Shown: positions 48,849-60,492, counted from the first letter of the stretch. The stretch: DNA of 64,000 nucleotides from Prinia subflava (GCF_021018805.1 NC_086283.1:61396182-61460181), one strand, 5' to 3'. Numbers and translations are program-made. The notes: a model not told the origin generated them from the sequence alone.

Positions 48849-51147
48849 TCATCTTTTTCTTCGCCTCCGAGTTTTCGGGCTTGGCGTGGGCTCGGCATGA
48901 CCCACTGCTTTGCAAGTTTCTGCAGTATGGTCTGGACCCCCACATTGTGCGCAAAAAAACAAGGGAGTCACTTTCTGTGCCTCCTTTTCCTGTTCTCCAC
49001 TAGGCTGAATATCTGCCTGTGTCTCATGTCCATCATTCTGCCTCTTTTCTGCAGGCTGTGAAGCAGCTGTTGGGGTAATCACCATACAATCACAGGTGTT
49101 TAGAACTGCACAGGTCTGGACCATCTCCAGGACAGTAGAAGTCTCTGGAATGGTTTCCAGGAGCCTCTGGCAAGCAGAATTAGCATGGCTTCTTGCTAAT
49201 TGCTCCAAAATTATCATTCTTAAAGTGCTATCCTGGACTCTCATCTCTAAAAAATCCATCAGACGCACTATAAATTTATGAAAAGCTTCCTCTGGCTTCT
49301 GTGCTATGTCTAAGAAGTCTTCCTTTGGGGAGAAGGATAACTTGGTTTTTATCAATGCAGATATCCCTATGTATCTGCACGAATCTAAAACAGTGAAAGA
49401 AAGGCCAGCTTGCACATCAGGGCAAGCATATTGACTCCTCCCCATAAGTAGGTCAACTCCGACCCCAAACAAGGGATCGTCTCGAGGCAGGTGGCTATTT
49501 TCGACAGCCATTTGTCCAGCTAGGAATTTCCAATTTCTTTCAAAGGTAAAAACCTGTTGAGGTTCAAGCATCATTGTTGCAAGACCTCTTATTACATAAG
49601 GAAAGATCAGATTCTCAAATTCTGCACTGATCCATTGAATTGCCTCAGTGAAGCTTGTATTATTTTCTGCCATGTCCCTTGATAAGGGAAACGGGACTGC
49701 CCATGATGGGTCATCATGGCTATGATGCTGTGGACCCACGTCCACAGGTCCCTGAACTGGCTCGGGCAAAGCTGCATCTTCAGGCAGCAGCTCTCTTAGG
49801 TCAGCAGCCTGGTTTGGCTGGGATGCAGGACTAAAATTCTCATCCGATTTCACGACAGGGAAAGCGTGCACATCAGACAACGCTTTTTCCCCGTTATCAT
49901 CTCCCACCGCCGACCCGGCCCCGTAGGGGGGGTGGGCGGGGGACAGTGACTCGCTCAGACTCCTCTCTGAGCGGGGGGGCGATTGTCGCGCTGGGCAGGG
50001 AGGCGTGGCCGATCGGCCACAGCTTTCAGCTCCTGTTCCATCAGCTGATGGGTCGGTGGCCGGGGCCAGAGCCGGCAGCAGCTCTGCGGCTCCAGCGCTC
50101 GGCCCCGTCCCCTCTGAACGGAGGGGGCATGCGGCGGGGCCGCGCGGCGGCGCGGGGGGGCTGTCCATCGCGGGGGGCCCCGCAGCAGCGGGCATCGTTG
50201 CGCCCAGCCCTCCCCCCGCGGCGCCGGACCGGCACCGGACGCGTGGGGCGGGGCGCGGCGCGGCGGGCGGCGGCGGCGGCTCCGCTGCGGGCACCGCACG
50301 GACCGCCGGCGGCGGTGACCCCGCGCACAGCATTTGGCGCGGCGGGGGGACGGGGCAAGGAGGGGCCGTCCCCGCCGCTCTCGCCTGCCGAATCCTTCGC
50401 GGAGCAGGTCACGGCGGGGCGGGCCGGGGAGGCGGCGGCAGGGGGCGGCGCCGGCAGTGCCGGGGGCGGCGTGCACGGCGGCCCCCCCGGCTCCCCGCAG
50501 GGGGCCCGAGGCGGCGCGGCTCCGCGCGGCAGCTGCAGGGCGGACCCCGCAGCGGCGGCGGGCAGCGGGGCGGGGCCGGCGGCACGGCGGCCCGGGGCGG
50601 CGCGGGCGATTCCCCGCGCTCGGCGTGGGACCCGAGGCCGAGCGCTCCGCCCCCTCGGCACCCCAGCTCCCCGCCCGGCAAACCGCGCGGGGAGCGGACC
50701 GAAAAAAGCTTCCCCGCCCTTCCAAAAACCCCGCTGGGCGCGCCCAACCCCCGACATGGGGGTGGGGGTCTCCAGCATCGGCTCTAACCCTGCATCAGAG
50801 CAATCCTCGTCAGAAGCGACGGAGCTCGCAGGGGAGCTTCTGCTCTGTGTCGAAAACCCAGAATCAACTTCAAAGTCCTCTCCAGCCTCTTTTAGAAGTG
50901 GGAAGACTGTTCCCCAGGACCTTAAGAGAGCGCTAGCTCTCATATTTCCGTTCAGAACGGATAAAAAAAGTTTTTCCCCCAGGGTTTTCCATGGGTCGAT
51001 TGAGAGTGCTTTTTCAGCACTATAAAAAATTCCAAGTTTCTTTCCCCAGCTAAGCAGTTCTCTCACGTGTTTCCTGGTCAAGTCAGCGTCACAGGACAAC
51101 AAAAAGGAGTGGAGCAGTTCCATCATCAATCGTTCCTCTGAGAACAT
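48849..51147 (-). pseudogene. gag: ERV2 gag, with one frame change in a GC-rich linker
   Basis: The ATG at 51147 is the first after the primer site; the frame is open further upstream into the LTR, which is why longer starts appear. The matrix-like part (MFSEERLMMELLHSFLLS, then HVRELLSWGKKLGIF) lacks Gly at position 2, so it is not myristoylated. It runs into a Pro/Ala/Arg-rich linker that stays open to 50041. Capsid and nucleocapsid are in another frame, open from 50333 to the TGA at 48849. They include a major-homology-like block (KPEEAFHKFIVRLMDFLEM), one zinc knuckle (CAQCGGPDHTAETC) and a very basic end (KTRRRRKR). The two frames overlap by 293 bases and need a one-base shift. In such GC-rich DNA this could be an assembly error, otherwise gag is broken. 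Confidence 0.88.
49905..50750. other. Very GC-rich, CpG-dense segment inside ERV2 gag
   Basis: By eye about four of five bases are G or C, against roughly 35-40% in the flanking host DNA, with many undecayed CpGs. It encodes the Pro/Ala/Arg-rich Gag linker. Long frames on both strands here (for example 49946-51025 plus) are by-products of the absence of A/T-rich stop codons. It would qualify as a small CpG island. Confidence 0.9.
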
Positions 51148-51182
51148 CGTGGGTTTCTTCTTTTTGCAGCTGTAGAAGGCAG

Positions 51183-51201
51183 ATTTTTTTTTTTTTTTCT
51201 T
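51183..51201. repeat. A-rich run in the ERV2 leader (minus strand)
   Basis: A long A-run (about 15) with GAAAGAAAAAAG next to it lies between the primer site and the gag ATG. It is prone to length change. Confidence 0.8.
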
Positions 51202-51226
51202 TTTTCTTTCCTCACTAGCTTGCAAC

Positions 51227-51244
51227 TTGACCACGTAGGCGCCA
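51227..51244 (-). other. ERV2 primer binding site, tRNA-Lys-like
   Basis: TGGCGCCTACGTGGTC on the minus strand, two bases after the LTR end (ATA, AC, TGGCGCC), close to the tRNA-Lys complement. Its exact spacing confirms that the LTR ends in TA. Confidence 0.8.
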
Positions 51245-51246
51245 GT

Positions 51247-51576
51247 TATCACCGTGGAGGCCCAACCAGGAAAACAGACTGGGGACACAGATCTGGGTGC
51301 AACAACAGCAGCAGGGCAGAAGACCTGCCCTTAGTTTATTTTTCCATTATATATCTGTGGCAAGGTGACCATGGATTGGAGAAGGGTATCGCCACCTCTC
51401 CTGTCACATTGGTCCAGGAGGCTGTCATTCAACCTCCCCTTGTCTTGGAGAAAGTATTCATAACATTGCCAATATTGACAAAACATGGTGCTGTGTTTAC
51501 AATTCACCAGCGTGAGAAACTGCACGTTTCTCCTTTAATATGAACGCTCAGCAAACCAGGAAAATTCATGGCAACA
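51247..51576 (-). repeat. ERV2 5' LTR (330 bp)
   Basis: Identical to the 3' LTR except for one base. A CCAAT box, TATATAA and AATAAA follow one another, then an inverted repeat (AGGGCAG...CTGCCCT) near the expected transcription start. Confidence 0.93.
51347..51353 (-). promoter_or_regulatory. TATA box of ERV2 5' LTR
   Basis: TATATAA on the minus strand; a CCAAT box lies about 60 bases upstream (GGACCAATGTGAC). Expected start about 25-30 bases downstream, near 51322. Confidence 0.7.
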
Positions 51577-51582
51577 TGTTGA
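51577..51582. repeat. ERV2 target site duplication, right (TGTTGA)
   Basis: Exact copy of 47556-47561. Confidence 0.92.
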
Positions 51583-51639
51583 TAGGCAAATGAGTCTGAC
51601 TTATGCACTATGGAAATTTAGGAAAGCCCTAAGACTAGT

Positions 51640-52920
51640 TATTAACAATGTTAATAACTCAATTCCCTGATGACCAGAGGACAAATGTCACATCAATCTA
51701 TAAGAAGAACCCAAAGAGAGATGGGAAATTTCAGACTCATTGGTTTTACTGCAGTAAAGTAGTGAAATGTGTCCTTCTGAAAACTATTATAAACAAAACC
51801 AAAGGCCTTGATGGAGAAACATCAGCATGTATTTACAAAAAGGTGTTGTAGATCACCTTCTAAAACAAAATAATGTCTTGCATGGACACAGGGACAGTAC
51901 TGAATGCTGTTTATCTGGACCCCAGCAAAGTGTCTGATGCACTTTCCCATGGTCTTCGCTGGACAAAATGTCAAATTACAGATCAGGTGTTTGACCCATG
52001 AAATGGAGGGTAAATTCATACATGATCTGAAGGGTGGAAATAAAAGCATCTTCAGCAAGTTTACCGATGACACTAAAGTGACTGGTGGGGTCAACACATA
52101 TGAAGCTTGAATTGTCTTAGAGATAGACCTGGACAAGTTGCAAGAGAGGGTTAACAAAAAATATGTGAAGTTTAGCAAGGACAAATGAAGAATCTTGAGG
52201 CTAGGAAAAAGAAGACAAAGAGCCAAGCACAAAGTAGGAGCTGTATGGCTGGAAAGCCATACTCCTGAGTGGGACATAGGCATGGTGATGAACATTAGTC
52301 AACAGTAAGCCACTGCAACAACCAAGGCAAGTCAGATCCTGGTCTGCATCCAGAGGGAGATTAAGAGCAGAAATAGAGATGTATTCATAGCGCTCCCCTC
52401 AGTGTTGGGCTGCATCTGAAGCACTGTCTCCAGTTCTGGTCTTCACAATTCAGGGAAGACATATACAGACTGTGGGTCTGAGGGAAAGCCATAAAGATAA
52501 TCAAATGTCCATAAAACGTATTCTATAAGGAAAGACTGAAGGAGTTTGATCTCTTCTCCCTAGAGTCTAACAAACTCAGGGGAAGCTCAGCATAATCCAG
52601 TATAGTCAGAGGCAGCTACAAAGAGATCAAAGGCTTCCTCTTTACAAGGAACCATGTGAAGAAGACAAGCTGCAATGCAGCTTGTCCTGGGAGAGGTTTC
52701 AACTCCTCCTGAGAAAGACAATTTTTACAGTAAGAACAATCATTTGCTGAAAGAACCTTCCAAGGCGTGTGGCAGATTACTTACTACTAGAGGTTTGTAA
52801 GATGCAAATGGAAAGCATATTAGAAAATGTTGTGCATCCTATCTTTGCCACAAAATGCTTGATTAGGTGACCTTTTGAGATGTCTTCCAATTTGGCCCTT
52901 TCTGTGATCATAGAATTGTA
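51640..52920 (+). mobile_element. Old CR1 LINE copy
   Basis: A decayed reverse-transcriptase segment (translation includes TNVTSIYKKNPK) is followed by typical CR1 3' wording. That wording includes 'accgatgacactaaagtgac', 'tgcatccagagggagatt', 'aggcagctacaaagagatc' and a 3' end with 'tgagatgtcttccaattt' and 'tgtgatcatagaattg'. No long frame remains. Confidence 0.75.
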
Positions 52921-53069
52921 CAAACTTTACCTGTTCCTTGACCTAGAATCTACATATTAGAGTTGCCTAAGGATCATCACTAACTGAATGCAGCAGAAGC
53001 ACAGTTAAATTTAAGCACTGTTAAATTTTAAGAATAGCAATTGCAAAGTGGAAAGTAATGATGATGGAC

Positions 53070-53995
53070 TCTGTCTTGGAATGATGCTCTTTAATATCTT
53101 TATCAATAATATAGTGAGTCCATAGTGAGTGAGTCCACCCTCAGAAAATTTGCTGAGGACGTGAAGCTGAGTGGTGCAGTTAATACAAGAAAAGAAAGGG
53201 ATGACATCAAGAGGGACCTGGACAACCTTCAGAAGTGGGTCCACTAGAACCTCATGAACTTCAACAAGGCCAAGTGCAAGTTGCTTATCCTGGGTTGGAA
53301 CAATGCAAGATATGAATGCAAGGCTGGGAAAAGTCACTGAGAGCAGCCTTGCTGCAAAAGACTTGAGGATTCTCAGGAATAAAAGGCTGGACATAAGACA
53401 ACACTGTGTGCTCACAGCCCAGAAAGCCAAAGGTGTCCTGGCTGCATCCAAAGCAGCGTGGGCAGCAGGGGAGGGAGGGGATTCTGCCCCTCTGCTCTGC
53501 TCTGGGGAGGCCCCACCTGGAACCCTGCATCCAGCCCTGGGGTCCCACCACAGGAAGGGCATGGAGCTGTTCAAGAGGATTCAGAGGAGGGCCACAAAGA
53601 TGACCAGAGAGATGGAACACCTCTCCAACGAAGACAGACTGAGAAAGTTGGGTTGTTGAGCCTAGACCAGGTCTAGGGACAAATCATTGTGGTCTGTCAG
53701 TATTTAAAGGGGGGGCTATAAAAAAGATGGAGGGTGACTTATTACATGGGCAGATAGTAATGGGACCAGGGAGAACAATTTTAAACTAAAAGAAGAAAGA
53801 TTTAGACTAGATGTTAGGAAGAAATTGACTGCTGTGAGGGTGGAGAGGCACTGGAACATGTGCCCATGAAGCTGTGTGGGCTCCATTTCTGGAAGTGTTC
53901 AAGGCCAGGCTGGATGGGGCAATCTCAGGGATTTTCAGACTAGATGATCTTAAGGTCCTTTCCAGATCACACCAGTCTTTGATTTTATGACAGTG
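53070..53995 (+). mobile_element. CR1 LINE copy, 3' portion
   Basis: Contains 'aacttcaacaaggccaagtg', 'gccacaaagatgaccagaga', 'tagactagatgttaggaaga' and ends with 'actagatgatcttaaggtcc' followed by a decayed octamer tail (ttgattttatga). It begins soon after the preceding copy in the same direction, but the two are distinct insertions. Confidence 0.87.
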
Positions 53996-54050
53996 TAAAA
54001 TTCTTACTAGTTTGTGTGATAATATAACCACAGACAAAAAAAAGAGTACC

Positions 54051-54056
54051 AGAATT
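54051..54056. repeat. Target duplication of solo LTR, left (AGAATT)
   Basis: AGAATT before the LTR is repeated at 54385-54390. Confidence 0.85.
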
Positions 54057-54384
54057 TGTTGCCATGAGTTTTTCCTAGTTTGCTGAGCGTTCATATTAAA
54101 GGAGAAGTCCGTACCTTCTCACGCTCTTTTAATGTAAACATCAGCTATGTTCTATAAACATAGCCATTGTTTTTACATTCCCTGCTGGGACAAACAAGAC
54201 TGTGTGACAGTCCCCTTAACCAATGTGGTGTGGAGGTGGGAATTCCTTCCTCCAATCCACAGGCCTCATAGAAAAAGTATAAAAGTAGGTTTTTGTAAAT
54301 AAATGGGGTCTTCTGCCCTGCATGCTCTGTTGCACCAAGATCTGTGTCCCCAGTCTGTTTTCTGGTTAGGCCTCCTCGGTGATA
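54057..54384 (+). mobile_element. Solo LTR related to ERV2
   Basis: Begins TGTTGCCATG and ends CGGTGATA like the ERV2 LTR. The first ~65 bases and the last ~85 bases are clearly related, and the middle (U3) has diverged. TATAAAA is at 54278-54284 and AATAAA at 54298-54303. It is flanked by an exact 6-bp duplication, so the internal part was lost by LTR-LTR recombination. Confidence 0.92.
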
Positions 54385-54390
54385 AGAATT
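54385..54390. repeat. Target duplication of solo LTR, right (AGAATT)
   Basis: Exact match to 54051-54056. Confidence 0.85.
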
Positions 54391-54686
54391 AGAACTACGA
54401 TCACTGTGGTACTGTTTTTATCCAGGAATCAACAGAAGTTGATATTATTTCCTAAAGCAACATCCTGGAGCCCTGGTGTTATATTTTAATATTTAGGTGG
54501 TAAAAATACCCCAAACAAACAAGCAAATAAACAAGGCAAAAAGAACCACACCACCAACCCCTAAACCCTAAAACAATGAAAACAACAAAATCAACATAGA
54601 ATATAGGCTTGAAATTAACTAATTTCTATCCTATATGCACAAGGCAGGTGGTTGCACTAAGTGTAACTTCTTACAAAACTCCAATT

Positions 54687-54724
54687 AAAAAAAAAAAGAA
54701 AAAAAAAGAAAAAAAAAAGAAAAA
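54687..54724. repeat. A-rich tract with G interruptions
   Basis: Runs of 7-10 A separated by single G. Confidence 0.9.
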
Positions 54725-56131
54725 TCAAACTGAGAGTCTGACCTTCCATCTTAATGTAAAAATAGACTTTCCTGTCAAATTCATCATTCCATTTTCTTTC
54801 CTTCTCCTTTTTTTTCAGTGTGTCACCTTGATTAAAAAGTATTCATGGTTTGAAGCCTTTCACTGAGTACCCTACATTGCTTGCACTGCTGCTCAATTTA
54901 TTTCACGGTTAAAATGTAATAGTTCATATCTCACTCATTTTTTTCTATTTTCTTTCTATTTCACTGAACCCTAACCTCAACATAATTAAAACAAATGTAC
55001 ATCCTTTTTATTTGTTCTGCTGAGGTACAGAAAGCTATGAAATTCTTGTGAAAAGAAATACCTGGTACAGTAACTTTATGAAACAAAAGGCAAAAAATTC
55101 CTATTTCTACAAAGAAAAACAATTCCTCCTTTACTGGTTTATTCAGAATAGTTCAAATTCCTCTCAAAACACTATGAAAGAACTAAACCAAATTAAAGCA
55201 AATGGAAATGTCCCCAGAATTCAGAGAATTTGCTGTATTTTAGGAGTTAGTCCTTTGCAAATGGAGAAATTTTCACATCTTTTTATCTCAGATTATGTTA
55301 TCTCACTTATCCTACAGGACTGAAGTCTTTTTAAAATTCTAACTATATTTTCTATAAAACTGATGGCCCTCAATGAGTAAACCGAAGAGTTGGTGCTCTG
55401 AAGCCATCTTCTTTCTATCATAAAAAAGAGAGTTTTCTTTTTCTTTTATTAAAGGAGCTGTAATCAGTTCTCCAGAAGAGACATAAATTTAGCATAGCAG
55501 TAACTTAAAGATCACAAAGAAAACTCCATTTTCTTTGACCTTTTCCTTAAATACCATCACATAGCTCTTTTACAGCTATATTTCAAAAGTCACTGTAATG
55601 CTTAGAAATATTTCTCACAATACTTGGGGAAAATAATTTCATTATGTAGCTATTCATGAGGGAATTTTGTTATTATAGTTATTTTTTAAATTATTATAGT
55701 CGTTGTGTGTGATGTTATTTTACTACTATGGTTAATATAACATAAGACAGTATTTTTATAGAATTTTGTCATAGGATTGTAATGTTATGTTACAAAACAT
55801 GATCTAGTAGTTGCAATCAGCAGTTAGATCAGTATGTGGAAAATTTGTCTGTCCTTTCCTACCTTTTCCTTTCTCTAGGCTGAATGGGAACTCTCTGATC
55901 CCAAAACTGGAATACACCAGAATAGAGACATTTTGTCTAGATAGATGTATTTTTTTCCTCTTTATGCAATTTTTTTCTCCTCTACTCTTTGAATTATATG
56001 AAGATACTTTTCAAAAAGGAATGGGAAAATAAATATTAGGAAATCTTCTTAAAACAGTCTGGAACAAAGGGAGGCTGAAGGCAGACACTACCAATGAAAG
56101 ACAAGACAAGGTGCTAGACTGCCTGGGGTGG

Positions 56132-56200
56132 TTTTTTTTTTCTTTTTTCTTTTTTTTTTTTTTTCTTCTTTTTTTTTTTTTTTTTCTTTTTTTTTTTCGT
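56132..56200. repeat. T-rich tract with C interruptions
   Basis: About 70 bp of T with occasional C. Confidence 0.9.
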
Positions 56201-57355
56201 TGTTTTGGTTTGTTTTTCACTATTAACTGGAGCTTTTTTAGGGAGTGTTCTGGAATATGTAAAGTATAGGCAGTCAGTGGAAAGGTAAGAAAAAGAGAGG
56301 CAATGCTTTTAATCTCTTACTTATCATTCTTTCTCTTTTGCACTATGAATTTCTGTAAAATAAGACACACAACACCCACATCTCTGTGAAATGTCAGGTG
56401 CAGCATTCTCTCAGCACCCTTACTGGATAATGTGTTAATTATCTTTAGGGGTTGGCATAGGTTGTATGGGGGCTTCCTTGGAGATGCATTTGTCAAATAC
56501 CTATGAAGGGATGCAACAAAAGGATGAAACTTCATTTGAAAGAACAACTTTTTCTGACTACTGTAACTGTCAAACTTATGGCTAAAATTCTTGCCACAAG
56601 GGATTATATTTAGAAAACAGAAAAAACCCAATACAGGCTTGATTGCAGAGTCTGCGTTGATTGCCTAAAATGTTTCATTAACAAAGAAGCAGTAAGAAAA
56701 AAAGGTCAGATATGTCATGCTATCCTAAATCGTTCTATTTGTCACAAGGAAGTATAAACCTTTGTTTTGCACAAAGATTGGAAGCAATAGAAAATATCTT
56801 ATTCACATGGAAAATATTGTGTTGCTGAAAATACCCAAATGGTCTCAGCTTCTTTTTGGAGTACTATTTGGTGTTTTTGGTAGACATAAGCCACAGAAAC
56901 CTTTCTAAGTACTACTGAATCAATTTACAACATATAATTTTTTACTCTTCTCCTTAATTCCATCAAAAACACATTCACATACCCTTTGTGCATGTTATAA
57001 AGATCTTCATTTTTCTTGTGCCTTATCTGCACTTCAGCTGTCTGTTCAATGTGTGTTTTAGACAAAGTATTTCAAGGAGACATCGATGTACAGAATAAGT
57101 ATGAAGTATTTGACATTAGTTCATTTTTTTCTTTAGAATAGACCTAATTATTTACCTCAAAGTGCTCTGCACATGTCAGTAAATTATAATAACACTCGAA
57201 GTACTTTCACTTGCCCCTATTTTACACACAGTTAAACTTATTTAGAGGAAAGGTTATGCAACTAACCTTTGTTATGAAGCAAGTCACCTGCCAAAACTGC
57301 AAGTGGAATGTAATCATTCTTCTGTCTAACAAGTGCTAGCTCTTGTTCTTTCTTT

Positions 57356-57356
<1 letters not shown>

Positions 57357-57398
<42 letters not shown>
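57357..57398. repeat. Poly-T run of about 42 bases
   Basis: Uninterrupted T from 57357 to 57398, flanked by further T-rich sequence. The exact length is likely unreliable. Confidence 0.92.
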
Positions 57399-57403
<5 letters not shown>

Positions 57404-60400
57404 TTTTCCTTCTGTTAATTTTTTTATTTCAACATGTCTTTTTCTTTCCTCCCACCTCTAAATCCAAGCAGCTCAGAGAGGTTAGTAGATGAGTAAGGGA
57501 CTGGCAGAAAGCAGGGAGGAAATTCCAAGAAGATTTATAAGAAATAAGGATAACAATCCTATATGCTTAGACATAAAGGCAATATTTGTAATATTGACAA
57601 GCAGAATACAATCATTTTTGTATAATAAAAAAGGTCAGTGTTTTATAGTGAAAGAGGAGTTAGTTGGGTTTCTTTAAAAAAAAAATTCTGATTTTTCTTG
57701 TTATTTATTTGTTTCTTTAACTGATTTAAGAACTATACTTCTGACTAAAACTTTCTCCTTTTTTATATACACCAACTGTTTTTGGGCCTGGAGAGTAAAT
57801 GAAAGAATTTTAAATGCATCTTAATTAGATAATTCTGTAGCTGATCCCTAGATATAAATATGTTGCTCTGGTAACAGCAACAATAAAGCTGAAATCCCAT
57901 TAGAAAAGACACTATGTCAAGTAAATATTTTTAAAGAAAGGAAAGTTTAATTTTGTTACATAAAACATGATCTGCCTTGATAAACAATTTGAATACACTA
58001 GACAGAACAGTTTCTCAGGATTAAGAAAACTAATTCAAAGTCTTCTGTCTAGAAAAAAAAAAAGTTTAATTTTTAGTTCTGCTAAAACCTCTTGTCTTAA
58101 GGCATAACAAATTGTGTAGAGGGGAATAGGCCATTCAACAAACCTGTAACACTGAAAACACATGCTACATGCTTTCCATCTGATGTTTTGCAGTTATGTT
58201 AACTGTGACAGAATCTTAGTTAAGGTGCTGAAATAAAGATTTGGGGGAAATTACAAAATAGATGTGTCATAGAAAGAAGTGTTCTGGGAAGAATTACACA
58301 TATCCTGAGCTTCATTCATGAAGGATAAAAAAGCTTTCACCTTGGCCTGGGACTGGGATTTTAAATCCTTGGTTGAATCCAGTTCTCAAATGTCTGGTCC
58401 CTGTTCAGAATAAATTAAAATGAAAATATCTATGGCTACAAAGAGATAGCAAGTTTGAGCTCTACCTTTAGCTCAACAAAACAAAAGGGTATGTTTAAGG
58501 TCAGGAAATAGATGAAGAACAGCCTCCAATGTGAGATACTGCTGGTATTCTCTGTTGTAATCTGGCTTTGAATCTGGTCTACTCAAACACCACGATCAAA
58601 AGATAATTCCAGAATGAATTTAGAGACCATGCATGTGTACTTTAACATACATGGCTTGAAGCAGATTCAGGGAATGTAGGAAAACCAGCAATTATTTTCT
58701 TCTGATGACAGGGCCTTCAATCACACCTGCCAAAATATGCATGTGTGTGTGTATGTGTCTATGTAAAAGACATAAACTAGGAGTAGACATTGTCTTTCAG
58801 ATATCAAGGGCTGTTGCATGACATATCTATTTTCAGCTTTCCCATAATTACAGTCTGTCTTCAGTTGTCGTCACACCTACATTTTGTCTGACAGTTTCTC
58901 TTCAGAAATGTGAGCCTGAAATAACAAAGGGATGTATTTCTGGTAAGTGTGAAGAGTTCCTCTTGGCCAGAGTAGCCAGTGGATGTCAAAACAGAAGCTT
59001 TTCCCTTCATTCAGAAGTGATCATGGTAAAGGATACTTACAATGTCCTTGCAAATAAAGGACAACAAAGCTTTGTCCTTAGGTGGAGAGCATGTGCTCCA
59101 GTGGAGCCTTTACTGCAAGAAGGCAACTTCATGTTTCTCATGTGGAACAAAGACACTTTAAAGCCCTTCAATCTAGTGAGTTGGTTCATTTCAGTTTGGA
59201 GAAAATCTCAAACAAAACACAAAGCTGAAAGACAGGAGTAATTTCTTAGCTTCTGTGATTTTCTCAAAGGTAGTATAACTTACTGGGGAATTATACAGTC
59301 AGGAATGTAAAGGTTGTTACACATCAGAAGCAGATGGGAACTGAATGGCTAATGGCGATACTAGTAGGTATTTATGGCTCCTCATAGTCTATTTATTATG
59401 AAAAGTTCTAAAGGAGGTGAATTCCAGCTAGATCTTCTGACTACTGGATGAAACACAGGTTCAAAATATTTTCTATTAGGCCAAGCAGTCACCTTATTTT
59501 ATGTCCAGTGCAAAGGATGTCAGAAAATAGCAAAGAACATCACTTATCAGTAATTAATTATTCTCATCTGTTTAGATACGTATAAAAGAGTAGCCCCTTC
59601 TCAAAATGGGCTTACCTTCCCTAAGAAGACACATTCAGCCAGAACAGACTACAAATCTTGCATAGGTATGTCTTCAAAAAACTTGTAACTGCAAAGGAAT
59701 CCTTATTGGCACTTTCTGCACAGAATCTTGATATGATTTTTAGTGTAATTTTAGACTAAGTTTTGCAGAGACATCAGAAGCTGGTGCAATCTCTTCAGGC
59801 TGGTTTAGACTGCCAACTTTTCTGCACCTGTGACAATTCACTCCATATTGACTCAGATGCTTTGTCCAGTACCCCATTCCTGGGGTAGATCACCCTCTAG
59901 GTTGGAATGTAAGAAGGAATCCTTGGAAAGCAGGCTATCTTCCAGAACAGACAGAAGGTATTTTCAGCTACATTAATGTTCAATTTAACACAACTGCTCC
60001 CACAATGTCCCCTTCAGCTTCATTCTTGTTTACAAATACTTGACTTCAGTTCTCATCTATTTTGTTTTGAAGCAAACATATCTTCAGGGATAGCTGTTCC
60101 TGTTTGCTGTCAGCTGGTGGTCAGACACATCGAGACTCTTTCTAAAACTCTAAATCTACCTTTCCTGTCTGTGATGTAAAGCCAGAAGCACTGCTGACAC
60201 AAGCAGCAGGGAGATGTGCCAATACATCATACTGTGCAAGGTCTGCTGGTGTCAGACTGGGTATCGTGCGTACTGTCAGCACTCTGATGCACTTTGACTG
60301 AAAAAGCCCCATCTTCCCGGGCAAACTATAAGGTTTTTAAAAATACAATGAAAGCACCTGAAATTTTTGATAGGAATTCCCCTTTTGGTGTGTCTTTCAA

Positions 60401-60492
60401 GCAGAGATACCTTGCCTTTCATGTTGTTCTCAGTCAGGAACCTCATTACCTTCAGTAGCCTGTTAAGTGTTGTATTAACATTTTCTGATGTG

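Larger units (their letters stand above)
47562..51576 (-). mobile_element. ERV2: young gag-only endogenous retrovirus
   Basis: This is a 4.0-kb element on the minus strand with two 330-bp LTRs that differ at one base (an A/C change on the minus strand, in the AATATT-ACAAA context). It has a 6-bp target duplication, a lysine-type primer site and a polypurine tract. The internal 3.36 kb holds gag and about 0.95 kb of downstream sequence with two small ORFs. I find no protease, reverse transcriptase, RNase H, integrase or clear envelope. It is therefore non-autonomous and was presumably copied by enzymes of another retrovirus. The near-identical LTRs imply an insertion well under about a million years old at usual avian rates, perhaps still polymorphic. 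Confidence 0.95.
54391..60492. other. AT-rich host DNA with homopolymer tracts
   Basis: No gene was recognised. The region holds A-rich, T-rich and pure T tracts (listed separately) and a short GT run near 58740-58765. Open frames reach about 100 codons and have no recognised domain. Confidence 0.5.

Noticed and set aside
48739..48954. 71-codon frame overlapping the end of ERV2 gag in the -1 frame (possible pro start)
   Set aside because: It has no protease or dUTPase motif, no canonical slip heptamer precedes it, and it stops after about 35 codons past gag.
49946..51025. Long plus-strand frames (359, 260 and 200 codons) in the GC-rich segment
   Set aside because: Stop codons are rare in GC-rich DNA; the frames are antisense to gag and show only low-complexity composition.
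53285..53676. Overlapping 65-187 codon frames near 53011-53676
   Set aside because: They lie in a CR1 3' copy; composition and position explain them.
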